From: Gymnothorax reevesii
Taxonomy: Eukaryota > Chordata > Actinopteri > Anguilliformes > Muraenidae
Direction: 5' to 3'
Assembly: GCA_029721435.1 (NCBI GenBank)
Contig: CM056580.1
Location: 78,889,367-78,953,366 of the forward strand
Length of the DNA: 64,000 bases
In this document: positions 13,701 to 25,900 of the stretch, in pieces
How the letters are laid out: each line of letters begins with the position of its first letter
Position numbering within the stretch: position 1 is the stretch's first letter
Position numbers and translations under genes: made by a program
Notes under the pieces: model-generated
The model's database searches: none
Told to the model about the DNA's origin: nothing
Seen by the model: only the letters and a program-made list of their open reading frames with translations

Positions 13701-16700
13701 ACATTTCTGTGGCACATCTCTCACTCAACAACGTCTCAAATGTGCCCCGTTGGATTCCTGTCTGCTCACTAGGCTGGCCACAGAAGTGCACTGAACTCAT
13801 TGTCGTGGTCATAGTAGCTGTGCGCGAAGACTTTTGCCTTTTCCTACTTCTCCACCGAACTCCTCAGTACCCTTAAAACAGTACACAGCCTGTACGGACT
13901 AATATGTTGACCATAGATCTGGTTTGCTTTTCCGCCGTAAAGAGTACTCTTAAACGCAGGAGGGGTTGTTACGGAATGGTAAAAGCTGCATCAATCATCT
14001 CCTTAATTATGCAAAATAGATCATTTTCTTTAGACCAATCAACAGACAGCGGTGTTTCCAATCTTAAACGATTTGGTTTAGGGGAGGCTTTGCTCACCGT
14101 ACCCCCAGATATCTGCTCTTGGCTGACAGCAGTTGAACCTGACGCGGTCTTCTGTTATTTGCCCATCTATTTCAACGTCTAACTCGTAGAGTATTCTGAG
14201 ATATGCTTTTCTGCACACCACAGTTTTCACTCCGCATAACTGCTCCTCACTGGATTTTTATTTTGCACCGTTCGGATTAATCTCTATGGAGTGGTGTGAA
14301 TGAAAATCCCAGAAGATCAGCAGTTTCAAAAGGAAGAGGCTATTCGCCCCGCGGCGGTTAAACATGAAAGATCAAAGAGCGGGGCAGATTATACAATGAA
14401 ATCCCTTATCCATCCCACCACAGTGCGCATAGTAGAACTGCTTCTCGTCAGCCCCGTTGCGGGGCAGACAGCTGATCTCTTTCCCCCCAATTCACACTGC
14501 TGCAGGACGAATAGCCACTTCCATTTGGGAAAGCCATGACACATTCAAAGCCATTTCAATCACATTTTTTCCCAGTACTCCCTGCAAAAAAGTTCTATAG
14601 GACTTCTATGGAATTCTATAGAATTCTGGAGAACTCTATAGAACATTTTAGTAGAACACCATGTTCTATGGCATTTTCTGTGTGTTTTATTGGAATTTGC
14701 TAGAAACCTATAGAGCATCTCTATGGAATAGAAAGTCCTACAAGATTATTGCTGTTCTATAAGACCTTCCTATGGAACACTCTTGTTGAAAAACCTGTTC
14801 TATTGGACTTTGGTGGTCTTTAGGACCTTCTAATAGAACAAAAGCTTAATGGGAAAGACATGATAAATAAGGGTTAAATAAAAAAAAATTAATCTTATGA
14901 ATCCTCGCAATGCTCTGTCGAAGAGTCAATTTACCTTATGTGTACCTGGGATCTAGAAGTGAGAAACCGGACTAAAGGTATGAAAATGGGCAATATGCAG
15001 TGATATCCACGATACTGAAGTACCAAGGAAATTGTTTCCTTTTAAACTTTAAGGTGTGCTTAAGCACATGGGGTACCAGGCACATACCTACTCATTGATT
15101 CTCTGATCAGACGACTGGTTGACTGACTGACCACACAACTCAGCAGTATTTCATTTAAGGTAAATGAAGACCTCTTTCCATTTCCTCAGCATCAATTCAA
15201 AAATATAAATGTAAGGCATTACAACTTTATTATGCTATAATGGAAAACTTGTGCTCCTCTTATGCTTACGAAGACAGAATTACGTTGAAAGTTTGACCTT
15301 TTGAACTTTCCCCTTAATTTTAAGAATGCAATCAAATTATTCCTTTCCATTCACATGTATACGATTGCAGGTTATTTACAGATTTATAATGAATTTGAAT
15401 TTTTAACCTTGAATGTACAATCTCCCGAATGGCTCACTTGGTTAAAACACCGTACTATGGAGCAGAATTGTCAGGGTTTGAGCCCCGGTCAGAGTAACAC
15501 ACAAGTAGTCATTGTGCTACAGGGATGCAAGTTGGGAAAGGACTGATGGGAAAAGTAATATAAAATGGTGGCTTTGTTTGTGGTTGCCTTCCAAAGTCAG
15601 GTGAGATTGAAGATGCAAAACTGAAAAAAAGTCCTCCAGAGATTTTCTATGGAACTTTTTCCCCAGAACTTTTTTTCTATAGGACTTGAGGTACTTAAGT
15701 TCTATAGAATTCTATTGAACAGTGCTATAGGATTCCTATAGCACATTTTTTGCAGGGCTGATGCTTGATGTGAACGTTATCTGATGCCACTGACCTGGAT
15801 AGACATGATTTTACGCACTGCCTTGTTACCGCGACTGGATGAACGGGTAATTTCGCGAATAAGCAGATGGACTGGGGTGTCTTATGAACAGCCGTAGAAA
15901 AACAACCAATTTTACAGAAAATGCAATGGGCATTTCCCAGTTAATTATAATCACATTTATATGACGTTATAAAAGGAGCTCAATCATCGTCATCACCTTC
16001 TCCAGCTTCTTTAGTTTTCCTGTGGTCAAGAACTCATCAATCTTTTCAGCTATCTTGGCTCCAACCCCATCCTGTCAAGAGAATAAAACTGAGGTTATCA
16101 TCTTATTTAGATATAATATATTAATTCATAAAGAATAGAAAACGCCGTGGGCGCCAGCAATTTTCCTTTAGACTAGTCTGATGTAACCTCACAGCAAAAT
16201 TATCAAAGACTTAGTTTAATTTTGTTCAAACGACAAATAAGGAATTCTTACCAGTTTCTTAGCCTCGTTACCATTTTTGATCTTTTCGGGGTATTTAGCA
16301 ATAACCGAGGCCGCCTTCCTGCAGGGCGAAAAGCAGAGGATTTTATTTTTGCCCAGTGACGTCAGCGGAATATGTCCGGTCTTGTTCGTATTTAGCAACC
16401 TACTGTAGCTGCAATTTATGAGAACTTGCTTCATGTTCCGGAGTAGCATCTCACCTATACGCATTGTACTTGTGAATCGCTCTGTTCACATTACGCTCAT
16501 AATTGGCCAACTCTGGAAAGAAAAAAGACGGGGATCGTTAGACTGTGTGAGAACAGATGCAACGTTAATAGGGTACATCCGACAGCTATGGCCACCATCT
16601 ATTCTACAGGCATATCATGTGGCGACATATTTACGGAGATGCAGCAATCTACTGATCAAAAGAATAAACTATAACGTGACGTTATCAACGAGGCAAAATA

Positions 16701-17360
16701 TACAAGCTGATTATAGCTCGTTAGTAAATAGCCAATCGTGCTTGCATCTGATGCCCTGCCCATGCATAAAGTATCGGATCCATTGCAATTCATGCCTGGG
16801 CTGTAAATGAACCGATGATGGAACAATAACGTTAATGCCAGCGATCTAGTGACAGCCGAACATTTTACAATACGTCCTCGGTTATTTTATTAAACATGCA
16901 AAAACTGACAAGCAAAATAAATATTTTTCGTCAGTCACTGGCCAACTCAAAGAAGACAGTAATATCAATATACAACTAAGATATTAAAAAGACAGTAACT
17001 AAAATAGCAAACATTATTTATCACTTAATTGACTCGGCTGCGAGGGTTGCATTGCTCTAAAATGGCTAACCAACAGTTAACTGTGTTGATCTAATGAAAT
17101 AGATCGTCCGAAAATATTATGTTCAATACAAGGACATTAGCGAAGTAACTACGTTACCAATCTCGATAATGCACATTCAGTGACAATCACCGGACATTTG
17201 CAGACTAATTTCCGCCTGGCATTGTGAGAATGCTAGTACGCTAGCCTCTAGCTAACATACAGTGCTATTTCATTCAAGCAGCAACGTCTCACCGCATACC
17301 TATGAGAAAGTCTGTGATTCCTTCATTTAACGTTTCTTGTGGCGCTTTTCTTTTACTCAT
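7746..17360 (-). CDS. POLB: DNA polymerase beta, complete
   Basis: Nuclear base-excision-repair polymerase: gap filling plus removal of 5'-deoxyribose phosphate. Fourteen coding exons in transcript order: 17300-17360, 16455-16512, 16252-16318, 15997-16071, 13355-13413, 12982-13031, 12836-12887, 12616-12670, 12117-12189, 10921-10991, 10595-10681, 9700-9770, 9053-9192, 7746-7840. All are GT-AG with matching phases; 1014 bp, 337 aa (human 335). It starts [14 protein letters not shown]. Lyase-domain Lys68 and Lys72 are present ([17 protein letters not shown], Lys72 being the Schiff-base residue). The palm has SSGDIDILL with Asp190 and Asp192, and RRIDIRLIP with the third aspartate at 258 (human 256). 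The shift of two comes from a longer acidic loop ([14 protein letters not shown]). The C-terminus, YREPKDRSE, matches the mammalian one. Introns carry several transposons. Confidence 0.97.
11398..11607. repeat. Palindrome-ended dispersed repeat (CCCCGCCA type) in POLB intron
   Basis: It is bounded by ATCCCCCGCCA and the complementary TGGCGGGGGAT, with a GTCCGTCCGTCC-like stretch inside. A related unit lies in VDAC3 at about 37838-38090. This type of repeat is common in aquatic animal genomes, and its class is not known to me. Confidence 0.55.
13528..14575. mobile_element. Dispersed repeat with CACTTTATTAGGAACACC end, in POLB intron 4
   Basis: The left end GAGCACTTTATTAGGAACACC and the right-hand segment (CCCAGAAGATCAGCAGTTTC, later CACATTCAAAGCCA) are hallmarks of a very common teleost repeat. 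About 1 kb, no intact frame. It lies directly beside the next element. Confidence 0.55.
14580..15757. mobile_element. 1.18-kb DNA transposon-like element with CCCTGCAAAAAA termini
   Basis: The ends are perfect 12-bp inverted repeats, CCCTGCAAAAAA (14580) and TTTTTTGCAGGG (to 15757). Both subterminal zones are filled with variants of TTCTATAG / CTATAGAA, as expected for clustered transposase-binding sites. There is no transposase frame. A tRNA-derived SINE sits inside at about 15427-15545. No convincing target duplication was found, so the superfamily is open. Confidence 0.7.
15427..15545 (+). mobile_element. tRNA-derived SINE nested in the 1.18-kb element
   Basis: It has A-box-like TGGCTCACTTGGTTA and B-box-like GGTTTGAGCCCC at tRNA-like spacing. 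It is probably truncated, and its ends are approximate. Confidence 0.5.
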
Positions 17361-17550
17361 GGCTGTTTTCCTTGTGTTTTATACCCTAAGTAAACGGCAA
17401 AGCTGCGCTGAACCTCACAAATACTGCTAAAACGTTAGTACACGTTACCTCCAGGAGACTCGCTACTACACAACCATGAGCATTTAACTCGCAGCCTCAG
17501 AACAAAAAGATGTTCGCTGAGCAGAAGGGCTGGGCGTAACCCAAATGTAA

Positions 17551-17558
17551 TGACGTCG
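17551..17558 (-). promoter_or_regulatory. POLB: CRE-like site in POLB promoter
   Basis: TGACGTCG (7 of 8 bases of the palindromic CRE) lies about 190 bp upstream of the POLB ATG. The mammalian POLB promoter is known to be driven through an ATF/CREB site, so position and motif fit. The 5' UTR is probably between the ATG and about 17480. Confidence 0.55.
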
Positions 17559-17811
17559 CACAACTGAAAATGTTGTTCAAAGAGAAGGGACATTCTATTT
17601 TATATCCATGAAGTTTCAAAACTCAAACCTTACCCTGTATGTTCAAAATAGAAATTGAATCCTACACTAGAAAAAAAATCTACCTCAGATAATGGGAAAG
17701 CTGTGAAAACATGTAACTTGTGCACTGAGTATAAGATATTTTTTACCTTAATCCTGAAATAACTATTGTCCTCTGAGTACCATAAGCTTTACAAATCCCC
17801 TGGCATTGTAT

Positions 17812-17815
<4 letters not shown>

Positions 17816-17878
<63 letters not shown>
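17816..17878. repeat. (AT)n microsatellite
   Basis: About 30 uninterrupted AT dinucleotides upstream of POLB. Confidence 0.97.
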
Positions 17879-17880
<2 letters not shown>

Positions 17881-17882
<2 letters not shown>

Positions 17883-19980
17883 TTAATGCATAAAATATAA
17901 TATGTATATATTTTTTTACTGTAATAACTGCTGTTCATTAGATTATCTCTATGCTCCTCTTATTGTAAACTTACAGCTGAGCAATAAAGCTTTTGGGGGA
18001 AAAAAAAACATAAAAATGAGAGGGAAATTCCATCAATGTCATCCAGGTGTTGTAATTTATTACTCCATATACTGTATTGGTGAGACTGTTCCACTCCAAA
18101 CTTTGCTTCAGAAACAGTCACAGTTTCGCACTGCATTCACAGCATAATTTATCTTCAGTACAATTTATTCACCTCTTGCACAATAACTGGTAGCCGAAAT
18201 TACAGAAAGTGCTCATACAGAGTGTTCATAATTTTCCAAGGCAAATATTTGATGTAAATAGTCATTGCAAAATACCGCAAGAAACTCGCAAGAGTTTCAA
18301 ACATCAACTGGAACAGTCTTCAAAATTTATTCTGAAAAATATATCCCCATCAATATTGGGTCAAAAAAAAAAAGGGGGGGGGGGTATTGAATTGCCAACA
18401 TTCTCATTCTGCCAGATTTCAATGATTTAGAGCGAGTCTCAATCACTAATATATAGCAGCATTACTGTGATTCCAATAATTCATTGTGAAGCCTAATTAG
18501 ATATGGATAATGACAGCACCCTATACAAAGTGAACTTCCTCTGTAGGAATTATATTATTTACCATAAACATTCACATCCCAGGCAGAAACAAAGCCTGGA
18601 AACAGTCCTACTTAGGAGATAAATATTTATAGTTGATTTATCTAGCATAATCTGTTCACTACCAGTGTGATCAGAATCTTCAAATTCTTTAGTTCTTTGT
18701 ATTCAAAAAACTGAATAATGTATTATATGAGGGTAAATGCAAATAAAGAACAACCTTAAAACACAACAAAGTAAATGTGGGAATTTCAGGCAGGGTTTCT
18801 GTTATTAGGCATGCTAGCAGAACAGCAAAATCACTGACTGCATTGAGATTTCCATCTGATTATATTCTGATCATTCACACCAGTTTTGGTTTTCACTGAC
18901 ATCAGCTTCCATAGGTGTCAGTCAGCCATTCACAGACCATGTATTTTTCTGCAATTAACTTCCGAAACATACTCTTGTTTTTTCAACAAGACAGCCAGCC
19001 AATGTTTTGAGACTAAACTGTGCACTGACCAAAAAAAAAAAAAACCTCATCAATTCAAAACCTTACATGACAAGAATACGACTAGGTTTTTGTCTTCAGA
19101 AAATTCTTAAGGTACCATACCTCTTGGTTACCAAGTACAATGACAGACTTCATACTCTTATCATCCCCTTGCTTTTGACCAATAGTTTCATGATTGGAAC
19201 AGGTTCAGACACTTCATTAAAGTACAAAAGTACAAATTGAGCATTGCCAAAGCATAACTTTTGTTAAACCTCACAGACATTAATCAGACATGGAACTTCA
19301 ATGTTCCCGGCGGGTGAAAAAAAGCGGAGTCATGATGGATTGACAATACAACGTACACATTATATATGGACCATCGAGGCCACATACATCCAATACCCCA
19401 GGCCCCTCCCCTCTCCTGCCCAAGAGTCTGAGCACAACACTATCCCTGTCATCCAGACCACAGCCTCTAAACAGCGATAATTCTGTTTTCAGTTGGCATG
19501 CCGACAGCTGAAAATATGGACAGTGCTGCCACCCAGGTCAAGTTTACCTGCACAATTACATTAACTATAAAAAAACCATTACAATTCATTGCATAAATTA
19601 GTGCATGTACACTATTAACACTCCAAAAGCAGTTTTAGCTAAGTTCAGCAAATACCCTGGGGTCAAATCCCCAGTGCTACATGGAGCTTTCAGATGAATG
19701 AAGAGCAGAAGAGTATTATTCAATTTGTATTTTAGTGGGTCAAAAGTAGGTCAACTAAGAGCTCTGTGACTCCAGCCAAAAATTACTTCTGGTTATACTG
19801 GAAAGTGGGGAGAAATCCCTCAGTTTTTTTCTGCAGACCAATATTGACTGCATCAACCTTTCTGCATATGATTGGCCTATTAATACAAAACCTCACACAC
19901 TTCACATCACACAGCGAACAGTAGTACAAGGATAGCAGTCCTTGAGCAGTCCAAATTTAAAGGTCCCAGAAGCAGGGCCA
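17881..19980 (-). other. Spacer upstream of POLB and probable long ENKD1 3' UTR
   Basis: No coding exon is recognisable. The first minus-strand AATAAA beyond the ENKD1 stop is at 18326-18331, which would give a 3' UTR of about 1.65 kb. Further signals lie near 18167 and 18056. A-run/G-run low complexity occurs at 18363-18384. Which signal is used cannot be told from sequence. Confidence 0.4.
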
Positions 19981-22900
19981 CTAGGAATCGATCTTGATGT
20001 AGACCTTGTCCCTGGAAAAAACCTTGATGGCCTCTTCCACTTCGGAGAGTTTCCGGTCCAGCTGAGCTCGGCGAGTTCGGACATTCAGGGTGTCGACTCG
20101 AACTGGGAGAGAGAGCAGCTCCTTAACCAGGGACCGTTGGGCTGTAAAAGGGAGGGGGGAGGGAGAGGAGGAATGTCCATAATTTCAACAAATACACACA
20201 GCTTCTAATAATAGTTGGTCAGTAATTTGATTTAATAAATCTGAACCTGATGAAAAGAGATGAGAACTCAATGATGGCATGATACATCTAAGAGATTGAA
20301 AGATGGCAGTGTTAAGAGTTCAAAATTGCATTCTGTCTTCAAGGTAAAATGAAAAGAGGTGTGAAAATTTAAAGATGGCATACACTCTCCACAACAGTGG
20401 TCACAAACCCCATTTCTGGAGCTCTACTATCCTGCAAGTTTCCATTCCGGCCTTAATTTGGCACATCTGATTTTCCTCATTTCCAGCTCAACAAAGTCTT
20501 TGGTTGTTGAATGCAGAGGGCTTTGTTATGACTGGAGTGAAAACCAACAAGATGCTGGATCTCTGGGAACAGGGTTGGTAATCACTGCTCTAAGAGGTTG
20601 AAAGAAGGCAAGGTTTAAGCTACAAGGAGGCATACTGTCTTTATTACATTGACCAGAGACAATGTTAGGGTATGCCATGTCCAATCAACTAAAAATGAAA
20701 GGTTTCGATACCCACCACCTCAGATATTGTTGAAACCATAATGAGTACTGATAAAAAAAGTCTTTTAACTTTTTTTGTTAAAATGTTGATTAATTTCACA
20801 AATAATAGTTAATTTCTATGAGTAAAGTCTTCCATTATGACTATAATTATTTTTTATTTCTTTTTACTCTCAATAACTTTAAAATTACAACACTGATTTA
20901 GCCAGCTTTGGCAATATTACTGATTAAGGAACAAGTTAATCCAAAACAAGATCACACCCCTCAGTAAGCCCCTGAACCCCACAATTTTAATATTTAATGA
21001 GACTGTATACAATATAATAGCACTATGTTAGACATTTAGAGCTGAACTTGTCCAATTACTTTCCGAATTCTTGATTGCTTGTTTTCAATGAAAATTTCGA
21101 TGGTTATTTTTTTCCGTCAGGTGAATTAAATCTCTCATTAACACAATTGTAACCATTTTCATTGTAGCATCCAGATATTCCATGGGATATGCTGTGGACT
21201 ATGTAGGTGATGCAATAATAATTGTCATAATCAAATTTGACATGACATTACTCGTTAAGAGTTCAAAGATGGCACATCGTCTCAAAGAGATGGACAGAGG
21301 ACAATTTTTGAGTTTAATGATGGCAAACTGTCTCAAAGAGATGGACAGAGGGCAATGTCTGATCTTAAAAATGGCATATTGTCTCAAGGAGATGAACGTG
21401 AGGCAATTTCAGAGTTTAAAGGTGGTGTACTGTCTCAAGATGATGGACAGAAGGCAAAGTCAGATGTTAAAGATGGAGCACTCTCTCAAGGAGATGGACA
21501 GAGGGCAATGCAAGAGCCTAAAAAAGACTGGTGGCCAGTTTCTCAGACACCGATTAAGCTTAATCCTAAACTAAATTCAATTTTGAATGGAAATTCTTCA
21601 TCATAAAAAACTTTAGTCCAAGACGATGCTTAATCCATGTCTGAAAAACTGGCCTAATAATGTCTCAAAGAGATGCTTAGAAGGAAATGTTACAGCTTAA
21701 AGAATAAATACAGTTTTTTAGAGACTCCAGTGTCTCCTGTCTCTCCTGCTCTGACATCTGCGTATGTCCCGGTGGGATGGTGGGATCCGGAGTGTTCTTC
21801 CTCCGCTCCTCTTCCTCACGACGCCACTGTTGCTTCCTTTCCTCCAGACTGCAAAGAAGGAGGAATATAAAGAACAAAATTGAGATTTTGTTTCTGTGGA
21901 ATTAAAAAGCACATCTAAATGCCATAAAACCTGCGATATGACCTGGCTTCTCAAGCCTTTTCACCTTGAAGCCTGCATGAGGCTCATTTGGAAACTTTTG
22001 TTTTAGGGATAAGTGGCTGGGTGACCCCAATTAGCAGCTACCGTGTTGGGGTGCAGTGTTTGGACCACTCACTATTGAGGTACACGCCCCTTCTGTGCAG
22101 AGGGAGGCGGGGTCTGTTTGGATGACAGGTTCTGCAGGGATTGAGAGCGCCGTAGAGAGGTCTTTCCAGCACACCGGGCGTTGTAGGTAACAAAATCCAC
22201 AGCCTTGCCCTGCACCCGCATCTTCATAAGACAGCATAGCACAATATCAGCAATACCATTGTTGCCCACTGTACAGCACAGCACAATGGCAGCACCACCA
22301 TTATTAAACCCTTCAGCTCCAATATTACTGAACACAATACCAGTGCCTACATTACTCAGAACAACAAAAACAGTAAAATCATTCAATATGTCAGAATCAA
22401 CATCACTCAACATGCCACCTTCAAAAATAGACTATGTAATACTGGCCCCAACAATCCATGGGAAAGACCATCTGCTTCAACCTAGGATGTGCATTGGTTA
22501 TGGAGCCTCATTCAAAGCCCTGAATGTCAGCACAGCACGTGCATCTATATTCACAAAAAACAGCTTACATGTGCTGGAGTAATAACACCAGCAGTCATAA
22601 GAAGCAGTTGATCATTTTTAATATTCAAACCAGGGCTGCACGATATACAGAATCGTGGTTATTGCGAGCGCAATAAAAGTAACTGCCACTATGAGGTCGA
22701 CAGACGAGCTTGCTTATTACCTTCTCTATGACATATACCTAATGCGGTCATTTGAAATGTTTCTGGGAAGAAAACTGTGATTTAAAGTCCACTAATTACC
22801 AGCGAGGTTGGACAGCCTCCATCGGCTTGGCATAATTAGCTTACCTTAAATCTATTCTCGTGCACTTTTCCTAACTTACAATCACGCCATTTATTCAGCC

Positions 22901-25900
22901 AACTGATTGATCAAAACCAAAATGTGGCTAGTAATGATTAAGAAGAGATAATGAGAAGCAGACAGACCTAACCAGGCTGCTGTGTTAGATTGAAAGAGGG
23001 TAAATAATCTGAATAAATAGCAGACCTCTGAATTCCACCTTTTGTAGAATTTTAAATAGCCTATCATTAAAATGATTCCTCAAAAATAAGTCATTTTAAG
23101 ATGGCCTTGGTTTTTAAGCATTTCAAAATGTACACGAAGCGGAAAAAATTTGTAAAGCATATCGAACGTGAAAGTAAGAAATTATTTTCGCATTGCACGC
23201 AATAGACAAATGCAACAAAGACTTGGCAAACATATTCAGGCAAACGCAAATTTGGCGCATTGTTTATTTGATAATTGAACAAGATTTCAAATAAAGTAAT
23301 TAATGGCTGTTTATTTTGGTTGCTTTTGAGCGTCTAAATAGCCTGAAGTGAAGGTGGAAAACATTTTGTTTAACAAACATGACGTGTAGAAATTGTAATT
23401 GCATTAGCACGCAGCGCGACCAAATGAAAAACTGGAAATAATCTTGCTAACACATTCAGGTAAATTATGTGCAGAAATAAACAAAGTTAAGGTCTACAAA
23501 ATCATCATCTTCTACTCGACAATTGCTCTCACCCCCTTCCCATTTGCTTTGCTCAATGTGCAATCAAACAGTTGATTCGCTCAATTAACGATTTACAGCG
23601 CCCTCCATAATTAATGGCACCCCTGGTTAAGATGTGTTCTTTAGCTTCTAATAAATTCAGTTTTTTTTCTAAATAATATAGGACCACAATGAAAAAAGAG
23701 GAAAATACAACCTTTAATTCAAGTGCATTTATTCAGTGGGAAAAAAATCCCACATTAAGAAATATAATTCTTTTACATCAAATCATGTGTGCCGCAATTA
23801 TTAGCACCCCTGATGTTAATACTTTGTACAACTCCCTTTTGCCAACAAAACAGCACCCAATCTTCTCCTATAATGTTTCACAAGATGGAAGAATACAGAA
23901 AGAGGGATCTTCGACCATTACTCCTTGCACAATCTCTCTAAATCATCCAGCGACCTGAGTCCTCTCCTCTTCAGCTCACTCCACAGGTTTTCAATGGGGT
24001 TGAGGTCTGGGGACTGAGATAGCCATGGGAGGAGCTTGATTCTGTGTTTGGTGAACCATTTCTGCATAGATTTGGCCACAGTTTTAGGGTCATTATCTTG
24101 CTGAAAGACCCAGTGACGACCATCTTCAGTTTTCGGGCAGAGGCCACCAGATTTCGATTTAAAATGTCCTGGTATTTCAAAGCGTTCATGATGCCATGCA
24201 CCCAGGGCCTCTGGAAGAGAAACAGGCCCACAGCATCACCGATCCTCTCCCATACTTTACAGTGGGCATGAGGTGCTTTTCTGCATACTCATCTTTTGTG
24301 TTCCATCAGACCCACTTAGAGTCTTTGTTGCCAAAAAGCTCTGACTTGGTCTCATCTGACCAAAGCACACGGTCCCAGTTGAAGTCCCAGTACCGCTTAG
24401 CGAACTCCAGACGTTTGCGTTTATGATTGAAAGTGAGAAAAGGTTTTTTTTCTGTACATGCCTCCCAAACAGCTTGTTGGCATGTAGATAGCGCCTGATG
24501 GTTGTTTTGGAGACTTTGTGACCCCAAGATGCTACCATTTGTTGCAATTTTTAATAGTGAGCTTTGGAGAACTTTTTATTTCTCTTACCATCCTCCTCAC
24601 TGTGCATGGTGGAAAAATAACCTTGCATCCTCGTCCAGGCTTGTTTACCACTGTTCCAGTTGTTTTAATGATTCTTCTTAATGATTCCTCTGACAGTAGA
24701 TATGGGTGCAGGCGAGTGGCTATTTTCTTGTAGCCATTGCCTGACTTGTGAAGGTCGACACACATCTGCCTTACTTGATTGGAGTGCTCCTTTGTCTTTC
24801 CCATGTTGACGAATGGATAAGAGAAATGGCCTCTGTGTCACGTCATATTTATACCCCAGGGAAACAGGAAGTGATGAATTACTAATTAAATGCTCCTAGA
24901 TACTCTGATCAACTTTGTATATTCCTGTAGAAATGACAGAAATACTTCAATTACATTTAACTCCTAGGAATTGTTAGGGGTGCCAATAATTGTGGTACAG
25001 GCGATTTGATGAAAAATTATTATTTCTTAGTCAGGGATTTTTTTTCCCCTTAAAATTCACTTGAGTTGGAGGTTACATTTTTCTACAATTTTCAGTGTGA
25101 GAGTATGCTTCTGCAATAAAAATGAAATTTACTTAAAGGCTTTTAACACATCTTAACCAGGGGTCCCAATAATTATGGAGGGGCTGTAAATTGGTTGAAA
25201 GTTTGATTTATTTGAATATGTTTTGTTTATTAGTTTTTGAAATTTTAATGATTGTGAAACATGACAGATTTACCTCAATTTGTTAGATTATTTTTTGTTT
25301 TACATTTTGCTGCGCTGCGTGCAAATGCGTTTACAATTTACATGAAGTTTGATACGTTTAAACAAAATGTTTTCCACCTTCACTGTTGGCAACTAGATGC
25401 TCAAAAGTAACTAAAATTATTTCATTTTAAATTTATCTTGTTCAATTATCAAATAAAAAATGCAACAAATTTGCGGCACAGATTCGTCTGAACTTGTTGA
25501 CCAAGTCTTTGCTTATTTGTCTTTTGCGTGCAATGCGAAAATATAATTTATTTCTTTTTCACATTTGAGATGCTTCACAGAATGTTTTCCACTTCATGTA
25601 TGTTTTGAAACGCTTAAAACCCTAGGCCATCTTGAAATGGTTTGTTTTTAAGAAATCTTTTTAATGATATGTAAAAATTCTACGAGAGGTGGAATTCAGA
25701 TGTCTGCTGTTAATTCAGATTATTAACATTTTTTTCAATCTAACACGGCAGACTGCTTAGGTCTGTCTGCTTTTCATTATCTCTTCCTAATCATTACTGG
25801 TCATATTTTGGTTTTGATTTGTCAGTTGGCTGAATAAACGGCTTGATTGTAAGTTAGGTAAAGTACACGGAAATTGATTTAAGGTGAGCTAATTAGGCCA

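Noticed and set aside
15781..15996. Possible extra POLB exon around ACTGCCTTGTTACCGCG
   Set aside because: Flanking exons 15997-16071 and 13355-13413 join in phase and match the human protein without a gap, leaving no room for another exon.
16418..16810. 130-codon plus-strand open frame overlapping a POLB exon
   Set aside because: Antisense to a well-supported POLB exon and its intron; the product resembles nothing known.
21182..21574. 130-codon plus-strand open frame in ENKD1 intron
   Set aside because: Produced by the 52-bp tandem repeat. The repeat period is not a multiple of three, so the protein repeats do not correspond to a domain.
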